From IMG/VR virus record IMGVR_UViG_3300033153_002310, positions 1 to 41,713 of that record: DNA of 41,713 nucleotides; one strand, 5' to 3'. Shown here piece by piece: positions 15,219 to 20,692 of this stretch. The number at the start of each line of letters is the position of its first letter. The first letter of the stretch is position 1. This DNA comes from a virus. The translations under genes were made by a program, and so were the position numbers. Below the pieces are notes generated by a model. That model was not told where the DNA came from, made no database searches, and worked only from the letters and a program-made list of their open reading frames with translations.

Positions 15219-15398
15219 TTAGTTCTCCATCCTATAAGGATTGCCTATACCTAGTATCCACCAGGCTAGTAGGCAGTGTCCTTCATAGTACTCCCAGTCC
15301 TTATACATCACACCAGCAGTTACGATGTAGCCTACTAATGCCCAGAGGTCTGGATGTAGGACTGTTTGCTCTTCGATTGTAGTGGTTACTATCTTCAC
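15219..15398 (-). CDS. Small protein, 59 residues, GTG start
   Basis: A frame from the GTG at 15398 to a TAA at 15219, with GGAGG upstream. The middle holds a weakly hydrophobic helix (DLWALVGYIVTAGVMY) and a second aromatic one (CLLAWWILGIG), so it may be membrane-associated. It fills the gap between two supported genes, with tight spacing on both sides. Confidence 0.6.
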   Translation of the reverse strand: MKIVTTTIEEQTVLHPDLWALVGYIVTAGVMYKDWEYYEGHCLLAWWILGIGNPYRMEN

Positions 15399-15410
15399 TT
15401 CTTACCTCCA

Positions 15411-15611
15411 CTACTTCTCCAGCTCATTAGCAATCTCTGCTAGAGTTGTATTCCACTCTTGCCAAGCATACTCGTAGCCTGAGAGCCAGTCTGAATTATT
15501 GGAGTTAGCATTAGGATTAGTAGAGCGTTGTGTCCAACTTAGTTTCTTAGACTTCATTCGCTCAAGGGCTAGCTTTAGCAGTAGCTTGGTCTCATTGCCT
15601 ATTCTTGCCAT
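15411..15611 (-). CDS. Small helical protein, 66 residues
   Basis: A basic N-terminal helix (ETKLLLKLALERMKSKK), an Asn/Ser-rich loop (NPNANSNNSDW) and a C-terminal helix (WNTTLAEIANELEK). It is the first gene after the consensus promoter at 15643-15671. An AAAGGAGGATGCA leader precedes the ATG. The function is unknown. Confidence 0.62.
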   Translation of the reverse strand: MARIGNETKLLLKLALERMKSKKLSWTQRSTNPNANSNNSDWLSGYEYAWQEWNTTLAEIANELEK

Positions 15612-15642
15612 TGCATCCTCCTTTCTCAGTCATCATACATCT

Positions 15643-15695
15643 ATTATATCATATAGTATCCGTTATGTCAACCTTTCTGTTGCATCGTGCAACAG
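15643..15695 (-). promoter_or_regulatory. Consensus promoter with TTGCA-tcg-TGCAA operator
   Basis: On the minus strand TTGACA (15671-15666), a 17-base spacer and TATAAT (15648-15643) with a TGA extended -10, which is a perfect consensus. Immediately upstream, at 15677-15695, is a palindrome with 8-bp arms, CTGTTGCA-tcg-TGCAACAG. Its centre is 38 bases from the -10. The palindrome lies within the 3' end of the next upstream gene. Confidence 0.85.
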
Positions 15696-15862
15696 TTAAG
15701 ATGGTTTACCCCCTGCGCCTTTGCATATTCTACCTCAGTTAGTATCTGCCCATCAGTAGCTTCGCAATAAGGACATTGTATAACCTCACCTTTGCTATAG
15801 TACTGCCCTTCCTTACAATAGCTACACTTAAACTTCAGTGTTATATAGTTATAAACTTCCAT
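15668..15862 (-). CDS. Zinc-ribbon protein, 64 residues
   Basis: FKCSYCKEGQ and IQCPYCEATDG form a zinc ribbon. The end of the gene carries the operator of the next promoter, so its last codons (HLNCCTMQQKG) double as regulatory DNA. A GGGGAG site precedes the ATG. The gene has its own promoter. Confidence 0.65.
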   Translation of the reverse strand: MEVYNYITLKFKCSYCKEGQYYSKGEVIQCPYCEATDGQILTEVEYAKAQGVNHLNCCTMQQKG

Positions 15863-15897
15863 GTATGTCTCCCCTATATCATATTATCTATAGTATA

Positions 15898-15950
15898 AGT
15901 ATACCATACAGTAATGCCAGTTGTCAATAGCCTGTTGCATCGTGCAATAG
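15898..15950 (-). promoter_or_regulatory. Promoter with matching TTGCA-tcg-TGCAA operator
   Basis: On the minus strand TTGACA (15927-15922), an 18-base spacer and TATACT (15903-15898) with a TGG extended -10. The palindrome at 15932-15950 keeps the TTGCA-tcg-TGCAA core. Its centre (15941) is again 38 bases upstream of the -10 edge, exactly as at 15643-15695. Confidence 0.82.
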
Positions 15951-16039
15951 CCAACTACCCTCCTGCCTGCTAGCTGTGCGTGACTGTGCTCAGTATCACT
16001 AGCTGACTATACTCAACTGGACTGTTCTGGACATAAGAA

Positions 16040-16076
16040 AAGGTAGTACCATTTGGCAACTAAACAGTACTACCTT
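16040..16076 (-). terminator. Hairpin terminator after the 182-residue gene
   Basis: AAGGTAGTAC (16040-16049) and GTACTACCTT (16067-16076) form a perfect 10-bp stem. On the minus strand it is followed by TTCTTAT. It lies just downstream of the stop at 16090 and upstream of the next promoter. Confidence 0.7.
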
Positions 16077-16089
16077 ACTTACTTGTGCC

Positions 16090-16638
16090 TTAGCTTATGA
16101 CTCCACCTTTCTTTAGAAGCCACTGCCTTATTGCATATCTTTTGTTCTTGTCTGCGTCTGCATCCCAGGCTTGCTGAACTGTCATGCCTGTGTCCTTGTA
16201 TGCCTCGCCCTTGAACTTCTCAAACAAGTCTGAGCCTGGAGTAGTTGCGACATCAAACTTCTTGCCTCCGCCTCCGTCGCCTGTGCTGGCTCTGGCCTTA
16301 GGCTGAGACTTCATAAGACGGCAGGCTATGAGTTTTTCTCCGAAGTCGTAAGTATACCAGATACCGTCTGCCTGGTCTAGTTCGCCAGCATCTACCAGTG
16401 GCTTGACTGCCTTCTCAATGGCGGCTTTGACCTTGTCGGTCAGTCCTGCCAGTGCTTTCTGTTTGGCTTCTACCTCAGCTTGCTCCTTGGCCTTTTGGAC
16501 TTTGGCAATCTCGCTGGCAATCTTGGCAACTGCCTTAAAATCACCGGTTTTCATTGCCTTGTCCATCTGTGCCATGAGTTCAGCTTCAGTAGGAACCTTG
16601 ACATCAGCAGCTGGCGCTTGTGGCTGTGCTTGTGTCAT
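16090..16638 (-). CDS. Unknown 182-residue protein with helical N-domain and C-terminal domain
   Basis: Residues about 15-85 form a long charged Ala/Lys/Glu helix region likely to coil (ELMAQMDKAMK through VQKAKEQAEVEAKQK). A short beta block follows (GIWYTYDFGEKLIACRLM), then a GDGGGGKK linker. The C-terminal domain has FEKFKGEAYKDTGMT and AIRQWLLKKG. An oligomerising domain, a flexible linker and a basic end recall nucleoid-type DNA binders, but I see no diagnostic motif. GGAGG lies 7 bases before the ATG, and the gene ends at a hairpin terminator. It probably forms its own short transcription unit with the gene upstream. Confidence 0.68.
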   Translation of the reverse strand: MTQAQPQAPAADVKVPTEAELMAQMDKAMKTGDFKAVAKIASEIAKVQKAKEQAEVEAKQKALAGLTDKVKAAIEKAVKPLVDAGELDQADGIWYTYDFGEKLIACRLMKSQPKARASTGDGGGGKKFDVATTPGSDLFEKFKGEAYKDTGMTVQQAWDADADKNKRYAIRQWLLKKGGVIS

Positions 16639-16706
16639 CTTGACACCTCCATATAGAATAGCGTTTGTATTGTTGTGGACTGCTGGCAGGCACTAAGCCT
16701 GCGCTT

Positions 16707-16877
16707 TCATGGGTTGCCTGTGTCACCTACAACTTTGCTAGCCACGTCCTCGCCGAGACTATATGCAATTAGCAAGGCAAGTAATCTTCTTTCGGGTTCG
16801 CAGTTAATTGCTAGCTTGTCTCCTACTGCTAGGATATCGTGGCATAGGGCATAGATGACCTTATCAATGTCGCTCAT
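16707..16877 (-). CDS. Small helical protein, 56 residues
   Basis: I place the start at the ATG at 16877, because GGGAGGTGATAAG directly precedes it. The frame is open to 16913, but that start has no ribosome site. The product is a compact helical protein (DIDKVIYALCHDILAVGDKL, then RRLLALLIAYSLGED). It is first after the promoter at 16968-16997. Confidence 0.58.
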   Translation of the reverse strand: MSDIDKVIYALCHDILAVGDKLAINCEPERRLLALLIAYSLGEDVASKVVGDTGNP

Positions 16878-16967
16878 CTTATCACCTCCCAGCAGTCCAC
16901 AACCACTATTCATTTGTTAATGTGCTGGCTGGACTGTTACCACTGTCCTGTCCAGCTGGTATGATAT

Positions 16968-17023
16968 ATTCTACCACGTAGTCATGATAAATGTCAACCT
17001 TACTGGCTAGTACTTTAGTACTA
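16968..17023 (-). promoter_or_regulatory. Sigma-70 promoter with upstream TAGTACT palindrome
   Basis: On the minus strand TTGACA (16997-16992), an 18-base spacer and TAGAAT (16973-16968) with a TGG extended -10. Ten bases upstream of the -35 lies TAGTACT-tt-AGTACTA (17008-17023), a 7-bp dyad unlike the other operator set. Confidence 0.72.
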
Positions 17024-17103
17024 TATCAAGGCTGGTACTATAGTCCTAGGCCCTAGCGCATCATAACTATTGATACAAATGTGCTACTTCCTGGCTTTAA
17101 TAC

Positions 17104-17131
17104 CAGCCTGATAGCCTATGCCCCCAGGCTG
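17104..17131 (-). terminator. Possible terminator after the 80-residue gene
   Basis: CAGCCTG (17104-17110) and CAGGCTG (17125-17131) give a 7-bp stem 12-39 bases past the stop at 17143. The stretch 17024-17142 otherwise holds short dyads and no gene that I can support. No U-tract is visible. Confidence 0.35.
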
Positions 17132-17142
17132 CCGAACAACTT

Positions 17143-17385
17143 TTACTGGGGGGTACGGTCTGGCAAGTTTGCCACGCTGCCTTGTTCTCTACTCAAAGAA
17201 GGAGAATTCTCATCTGGGAAACTTTTACTTAACTGCTCTTCCTCCACTACCTCCTTTACTGTAACCATATCTTTAGCTTTGCCTCCAATGCGCTCTTTAG
17301 AGAACAGGCATAGTTCCAGGTTAAAGATATTCATCCAATCTCTTCCCAGTTCGTCACTCCACGTAATCTTGAAGGTTTTATCCAT
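17143..17385 (-). CDS. Unknown 80-residue protein
   Basis: I start it at the ATG at 17385, because GGGGAGG precedes it. An in-frame ATG at 17400 lies before that site. The N-terminus is beta-like (MDKTFKITWSDELG) and the C-terminal third is charged and Ser/Pro-rich, probably disordered. It overlaps its upstream neighbour by 8 bases. I do not recognise the family. Confidence 0.55.
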   Translation of the reverse strand: MDKTFKITWSDELGRDWMNIFNLELCLFSKERIGGKAKDMVTVKEVVEEEQLSKSFPDENSPSLSREQGSVANLPDRTPQ

Positions 17386-17731
17386 ATTGCTCCTCCCCAT
17401 ATTCTCTTTCCTTCATCACTGCTTTGACTATCTCCACAAAGGTCTCATCATCAGCTACCTCCTTTCTGATATACCATAGGTCCTCCAGTTTAGTCATTAG
17501 TGCCTTGGCAGCAGGATAATAGCTTAGCATCTTGTTATAAGCCACTTCTTCCCCAAAGGCATATATCATACTTGAGAACTTCTCAGCAGCGCTGAAACTC
17601 CCAGGCAGCCATCTATGCCTGTGGCAGTATAAGCATCGGAATATGTTGCCAGCATCTACAGTGCCAGCATCCACAAAGTAGTGTGCTCTGGTAGGAGAGT
17701 CCTCACATCTGCTGTTGAACCAGGTTACCAT
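17378..17731 (-). CDS. Small protein with CxxC-type metal site, 117 residues
   Basis: An N-terminal segment with CEDSPTRAHYF and IFRCLYCHRHRWLPG places one cysteine and one histidine ahead of a CxxCxxH cluster, likely a zinc site. The rest is helical (AEKFSSMIYAFGEEVAYNKML and an acidic end). GAGGTG precedes the ATG, which immediately follows the methyltransferase stop codon. The function is unknown. Confidence 0.65.
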   Translation of the reverse strand: MVTWFNSRCEDSPTRAHYFVDAGTVDAGNIFRCLYCHRHRWLPGSFSAAEKFSSMIYAFGEEVAYNKMLSYYPAAKALMTKLEDLWYIRKEVADDETFVEIVKAVMKEREYGEEQYG

Positions 17732-18313
17732 TTATGACACCTCATTACCCCAAACATCCCAACCTTCAACTTGCCTCCTCCCAAACAGCTCTACCTTAGG
17801 ACCTTCCAACAGGAGGTCTATCCTCTCTCTTACTTCCTCAGGTTTTACTGAGTGTGCTCCTACTGGGGCAAAGACAGTCTGTTTGATATCTCTGCGTAGT
17901 CTGGTTGGACGTCCTTGATTGGCTAGTAGCACTAACTCCGAGTTACCGTTAACATAATGTCCTAGACCTGAGTATATTCCACCATCTATAATTATATCTC
18001 CATCCATGAAAACTATATTACAGTTGCGGTTTAACTTTACCCAAACAAACGCACAGGTCTTATAGGTAAAGCCCCATGCTCTGATGACCTCAAATGCTTC
18101 AGGCAGTAAAGGCATTGTAGCCCAGAGTAGCAGTGTGCAGTCTGGATGGGCTATGCTCTGCACTGGTAATGCCTTAATGTCCTCTAAGCCCATAACTGGA
18201 TATGCAGAGGTTGCGGCTCCTAATGCTGCTGAGTCTCCCATCTTGTCCGTATAACTCCAAGGGCAGTCTGCGTAGATGGTCTTATAGTAATGTCTGTTTG
18301 CCCAGATATTCAT
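17732..18313 (-). CDS. MT-A70 family N6-adenine DNA methyltransferase
   Basis: 193 residues from the ATG at 18313, set by AGGAGG 7 bases upstream. The longer frame to 18349 has no ribosome site. Near the N-terminus YADCPWSY (D16-W19) is the MT-A70 catalytic motif, with Cys in place of the first Pro of DPPW. A strand LLLWATMPLLPEAFEVI, then NSELVLLANQGRP and a C-terminal VELFGRRQVEGWDVWGNE complete the family pattern. It is an orphan enzyme in the early arm, so host-restriction evasion or marking of phage DNA is likely. It overlaps the small membrane protein gene upstream. Confidence 0.88.
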   Translation of the reverse strand: MNIWANRHYYKTIYADCPWSYTDKMGDSAALGAATSAYPVMGLEDIKALPVQSIAHPDCTLLLWATMPLLPEAFEVIRAWGFTYKTCAFVWVKLNRNCNIVFMDGDIIIDGGIYSGLGHYVNGNSELVLLANQGRPTRLRRDIKQTVFAPVGAHSVKPEEVRERIDLLLEGPKVELFGRRQVEGWDVWGNEVS

Positions 18314-18498
18314 GCTAGTCCTCCTATAATTATCAAACATACTCCGCATAGTATTCTTACTAGACGTACCCAGTGGTCTCTTAGGAAAGTCTGTCTATTA
18401 CTACCTTCATAGCTAGGAGCGTTAATGTATAGTATCCAACTATATATCCCATCTGATACTATCCACATTCCTACTAAGCCTACTGCGTAGTTTACCAT
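18310..18498 (-). CDS. Small membrane protein, 62 residues
   Basis: Two hydrophobic helices (NYAVGLVGMWIVSDGIYSWI and LVRILCGVCLIIIGGLA) are separated by a polar, basic loop (SNRQTFLRDHWVR). The gene overlaps the upstream zinc-finger gene by 7 bases and ends inside the ribosome-site region of the methyltransferase gene. A two-helix plan is seen in holins. An early-operon position argues for another membrane role, such as superinfection exclusion. Both are guesses. Confidence 0.62.
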   Translation of the reverse strand: MVNYAVGLVGMWIVSDGIYSWILYINAPSYEGSNRQTFLRDHWVRLVRILCGVCLIIIGGLA

Positions 18499-18944
18499 GA
18501 CTTAGGCACTCCACCGAGATTCTCTATCTCCACCTTAATCTCATCAAGCATCATCCCTATCTTGATAACCTCATCAATGTCCCTCTGGGCAGTTGGCACT
18601 GTGAGGATATGTTTTAGCCTCTGCACCTGCCTAGCACGCTTCCGCAGAAGATATAGTCTCCGCTCACGGTGCTCCTTAGGCAGTACTATCCTCTTACGTC
18701 CTCTAGTCTCAGCATATGGTGTAGTAGATAGCTTATCCAACTCCTGTGCTAGCCAGCAACACTGACCATCAGATAGCCTCTTAGCGTGCCAGCGGAAGTT
18801 CATCACCCATCGCCTAATGTTGCCTCCTGACTCTGACCGCTTCTGCCATATCCTACCTCGCACTACTGGCTCACCAATAGTGATGTCCTGATTGCAGTAG
18901 GAGCAGCGGGCAGTCTTACGGCAGATAGCTAATCTAATATCCAT
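18492..18944 (-). CDS. Zinc-finger protein, first gene of the early operon, apparently leaderless
   Basis: 150 residues. CSYCNQDITIGEPVVRG, then FRWHAKRLSDGQCCW, gives a CxxC...H...C treble-clef-like site resembling PARP-type or LIM-like fingers. A strongly basic helix follows (KEHRERRLYLLRKRARQVQRLKH). The -10 of its promoter ends only 6 bases before the ATG, so the mRNA should begin at or next to the start codon with no ribosome site. It is the first product expected after infection and may act on host DNA or transcription. Confidence 0.7.
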   Translation of the reverse strand: MDIRLAICRKTARCSYCNQDITIGEPVVRGRIWQKRSESGGNIRRWVMNFRWHAKRLSDGQCCWLAQELDKLSTTPYAETRGRKRIVLPKEHRERRLYLLRKRARQVQRLKHILTVPTAQRDIDEVIKIGMMLDEIKVEIENLGGVPKSW

Positions 18945-18950
18945 TATCCT

Positions 18951-18980
18951 ATTCTACCATATAGGCTATCCCATTGTCAA
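18951..18980 (-). promoter_or_regulatory. Early promoter, leaderless
   Basis: On the minus strand TTGACA (18980-18975), an 18-base spacer and TAGAAT (18956-18951) with a TGG extended -10. It faces away from the late promoter at 18998-19057 within a 130-base divergent control region. Confidence 0.78.
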
Positions 18981-18997
18981 CCTCACTACCACACTTC

Positions 18998-19057
18998 GGA
19001 TAAAAAATAAATTGTGCATGGGTTATCCTTGACAACCATGATTGGGCATGGTATACT
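18998..19057 (+). promoter_or_regulatory. Late promoter 1 with GGATAA/TTATCC element
   Basis: TTGACA (19029-19034), a 17-base spacer and TATACT (19052-19057) with a TGG extended -10. GGATAAAAAATAAAT starts at 18998, and its inverse TTATCC (19023-19028) abuts the -35. The AGGAGG site begins about 7 bases after the -10, so the leader is almost absent. The same arrangement recurs at 33103-33164. Confidence 0.85.
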
Positions 19058-19074
19058 ATACTTAGGAGGCTTAC

Positions 19075-19629
19075 ATGACAGATGATGAGTTTGTTCCAGA
19101 AAGAGGCACCGCACTAGAACCAGTCCCCAAAGAAGTAGCAATAGCCAATACTCTTATTCCATACTCTAGAGATGACGCAAGGTGCAGGTATTTAGGCTAT
19201 CGTGCCTGCGGGTTTTCTATCAGAGAAGCACTCCAGATGATAGCCCACTCTAAGCAGTGGCTAACCTGGTGCAGAACAGACCCTCAGTTCGTAGAGCTAG
19301 AAAACAACATCCCTAATTATAGGAAGGAGCTATCTAAGGAATATGTAGAGATAGAGTTCTTTCGCAACTTCCGTTATGCACTGGAGAAGGACTACAGAGT
19401 TCTCAAGCAATCTCTAACTGATGAGCCTATGGGTAAGCAAGACCACGACTACCTGCTGAAGTTGCGTTCTCAATATACTCCCCAGCAGTTGCAAATACTG
19501 GAGGCAATAGTCTCAGGCGAAGGTAGTGGCTTCAACTTTGCTCGCTTCGTGGCAGAGAACCAAGAGCTTATCCAATTTAGCAGAACAGATACATTAACAA
19601 TGAAGAAGGCTTCTGGTGATGAGTCATAA
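19075..19629 (+). CDS. Probable small terminase subunit
   Basis: 184 residues. A helix-turn-helix-like block (RYLGYRACGFSIREALQMIAHSKQWLTWCRTDPQF) lies in the first third. A charged helical region follows (YVEIEFFRNFRYALEKDYRVLKQ), and the end is flexible. DNA-binding plus oligomerising helices at the head of the late operon, ahead of the large terminase at 23008, is the expected layout for a small terminase. It is weakly supported by sequence alone, and a late transcription regulator is the alternative. A strong promoter and an AGGAGG site precede the ATG. Confidence 0.55.
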   Translation: MTDDEFVPERGTALEPVPKEVAIANTLIPYSRDDARCRYLGYRACGFSIREALQMIAHSKQWLTWCRTDPQFVELENNIPNYRKELSKEYVEIEFFRNFRYALEKDYRVLKQSLTDEPMGKQDHDYLLKLRSQYTPQQLQILEAIVSGEGSGFNFARFVAENQELIQFSRTDTLTMKKASGDES

Positions 19630-19873
19630 ACTAATGGTAGTTACTTGGGTAGACTGCGCCTACAACAGTGGTGGCGTGTTTAGCCTTCAGGAGCTTATGG
19701 AATATTCTTGTGTAGATATAAAGACAGTTGGCTGGGGTTATGATTTGGAAGATAGAGTAGTAATAGCTGCTGAGCACTACTTCAAAGCAGATGGTACTGC
19801 TGAGAGTTATCGCCACCTGTTTGCTATTCCTAAGGAGTGTATAAAGAACATTGAGGTCTTAGATGGCGAATAG
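19619..19873 (+). CDS. Unknown 84-residue protein
   Basis: I prefer the ATG at 19619 over the adjacent GTG. It overlaps the preceding gene by 11 bases. Beta-rich N-terminus (KLMVVTWVDCAYN), LEDRVVIAAEHYF in the middle and a polar end. No motif is recognised. It sits among small late genes, so a virion or assembly accessory is possible. Confidence 0.6.
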   Translation: MSHKLMVVTWVDCAYNSGGVFSLQELMEYSCVDIKTVGWGYDLEDRVVIAAEHYFKADGTAESYRHLFAIPKECIKNIEVLDGE

Positions 19874-20036
19874 ACTCCCTACCGCCAAGAAGATAAATGC
19901 GGCTAAGAGGAATATCCGTAGAGCACAGATGGCTAGGCTCAGAACTAAAGAGCCACGCTCACCTGGTAGAGTCATGAGGAAGAGGCTATACATATTAGGT
20001 AGAGTACAAAGGATAGCAAGAACCAGGAGGAGGTAA
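19863..20036 (+). CDS. Very basic small protein, 57 residues
   Basis: A frame from the ATG at 19863 to a TAA at 20036, overlapping the previous gene by 11 bases. It has about 20 Arg/Lys residues (KRNIRRAQMARLRTKEPR and a terminal RIARTRRR). It is too basic to be anything but a nucleic acid or acidic-partner binder. It is one of four such proteins in the late arm and may be packaged with DNA. Confidence 0.65.
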   Translation: MANRLPTAKKINAAKRNIRRAQMARLRTKEPRSPGRVMRKRLYILGRVQRIARTRRR

Positions 20037-20038
20037 CT

Positions 20039-20278
20039 ATGATTGAGATTCTCCAAATAGCAGGCAGTCTTGGAGTCGGCGCATTTCTTGGTACTCTGAT
20101 ATTCCTTATGTATCGTAAGGATAGACTCAACACTGAGACAATGTGGGCGGAGTCAAAGAAGTTCACAGAGGATAGACTAACAGAGCTTATTGAGAGTGAC
20201 CAAGAGTCTAGAGAGAAGAATACCAGAGCACTTACAGAGTTAAATACCCTACTTAAGTCTATAAACGGGAGGAAGTAG
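20039..20278 (+). CDS. Single-pass membrane protein with coiled coil, holin-like
   Basis: 79 residues. An N-terminal membrane helix (IAGSLGVGAFLGTLIFLMY) is followed by a charged coiled coil (RLTELIESDQESREKNTRALTELNTLLKS). The shape and the NTRALTELN phrase recall BhlA-type holin-like proteins. It is the best lysis candidate here, though no endolysin gene is adjacent. AGGAGGTAACT precedes the ATG. Confidence 0.6.
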   Translation: MIEILQIAGSLGVGAFLGTLIFLMYRKDRLNTETMWAESKKFTEDRLTELIESDQESREKNTRALTELNTLLKSINGRK

Positions 20279-20279
20279 G

Positions 20280-20468
20280 ATGGCAGTAAAAAAGGCCCGC
20301 AAATGGATAAGTAAGGCGATTTCCCGCCCAGGTGCCTTAACCCGCAAAGCAAAGGCTGCTGGCATGAGTGTTCAGGCTTTTGCTAGGAAGCACAAGGGCA
20401 GTCCTGGGAGGCTAGGCAAACAGAGTCGCCTCGCACTAACGTTAAAAAAGATTGCTAGAAGGAGGTAA
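20280..20468 (+). CDS. Basic protein of the DUF5872-like type
   Basis: 62 residues. KWISKAISRPGALTRKAKAAGM and SVQAFARKHKGSPGRL match the WI-AI-PGALxxKA pattern of a small phage family of unknown function. The C-terminus is LTLKKIARRR. GGGAGG precedes the ATG. It is possibly a DNA-condensing or head protein. Confidence 0.65.
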   Translation: MAVKKARKWISKAISRPGALTRKAKAAGMSVQAFARKHKGSPGRLGKQSRLALTLKKIARRR

Positions 20469-20473
20469 CGGCT

Positions 20474-20692
20474 ATGCCGAACGGATTTGCCAAGTTCCTA
20501 AAGAAACTTCAGCAAGCTACTACGAGGAGAACAGGGCAGAGGACTATTAGAACCACTAAGAAGTCCATAGCTAGAGGACCTGCAAGGGCCACTGGCAGAG
20601 CCTTAGCCCTAACTGGTCGCCCATCTAGACCTGGAGGCTTAGGCATCAGGAACTACGCAGTACAGCCAAGGAAATCAAGAAAGGCTAAATAA
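20474..20692 (+). CDS. Very basic small protein, 72 residues
   Basis: Ser/Thr- and Arg-rich throughout (TTRRTGQRTIRTTKKSIARG) with Gly/Pro segments and a lysine-rich tail. AAGGAGG precedes the ATG, and the stop overlaps the next start (TAATG). I do not recognise the family. Charge suggests DNA binding or packaging. Confidence 0.62.
   Translation: MPNGFAKFLKKLQQATTRRTGQRTIRTTKKSIARGPARATGRALALTGRPSRPGGLGIRNYAVQPRKSRKAK

Noticed and set aside
16646-16680. Plus-strand TTGACA as a promoter
   Set aside because: It overlaps the ribosome site of a minus-strand gene, and no -10 follows at proper spacing.
17081-17479. Plus-strand frame of 132 codons
   Set aside because: It is antisense to two coupled minus-strand genes with good ribosome sites, and no upstream site supports it.
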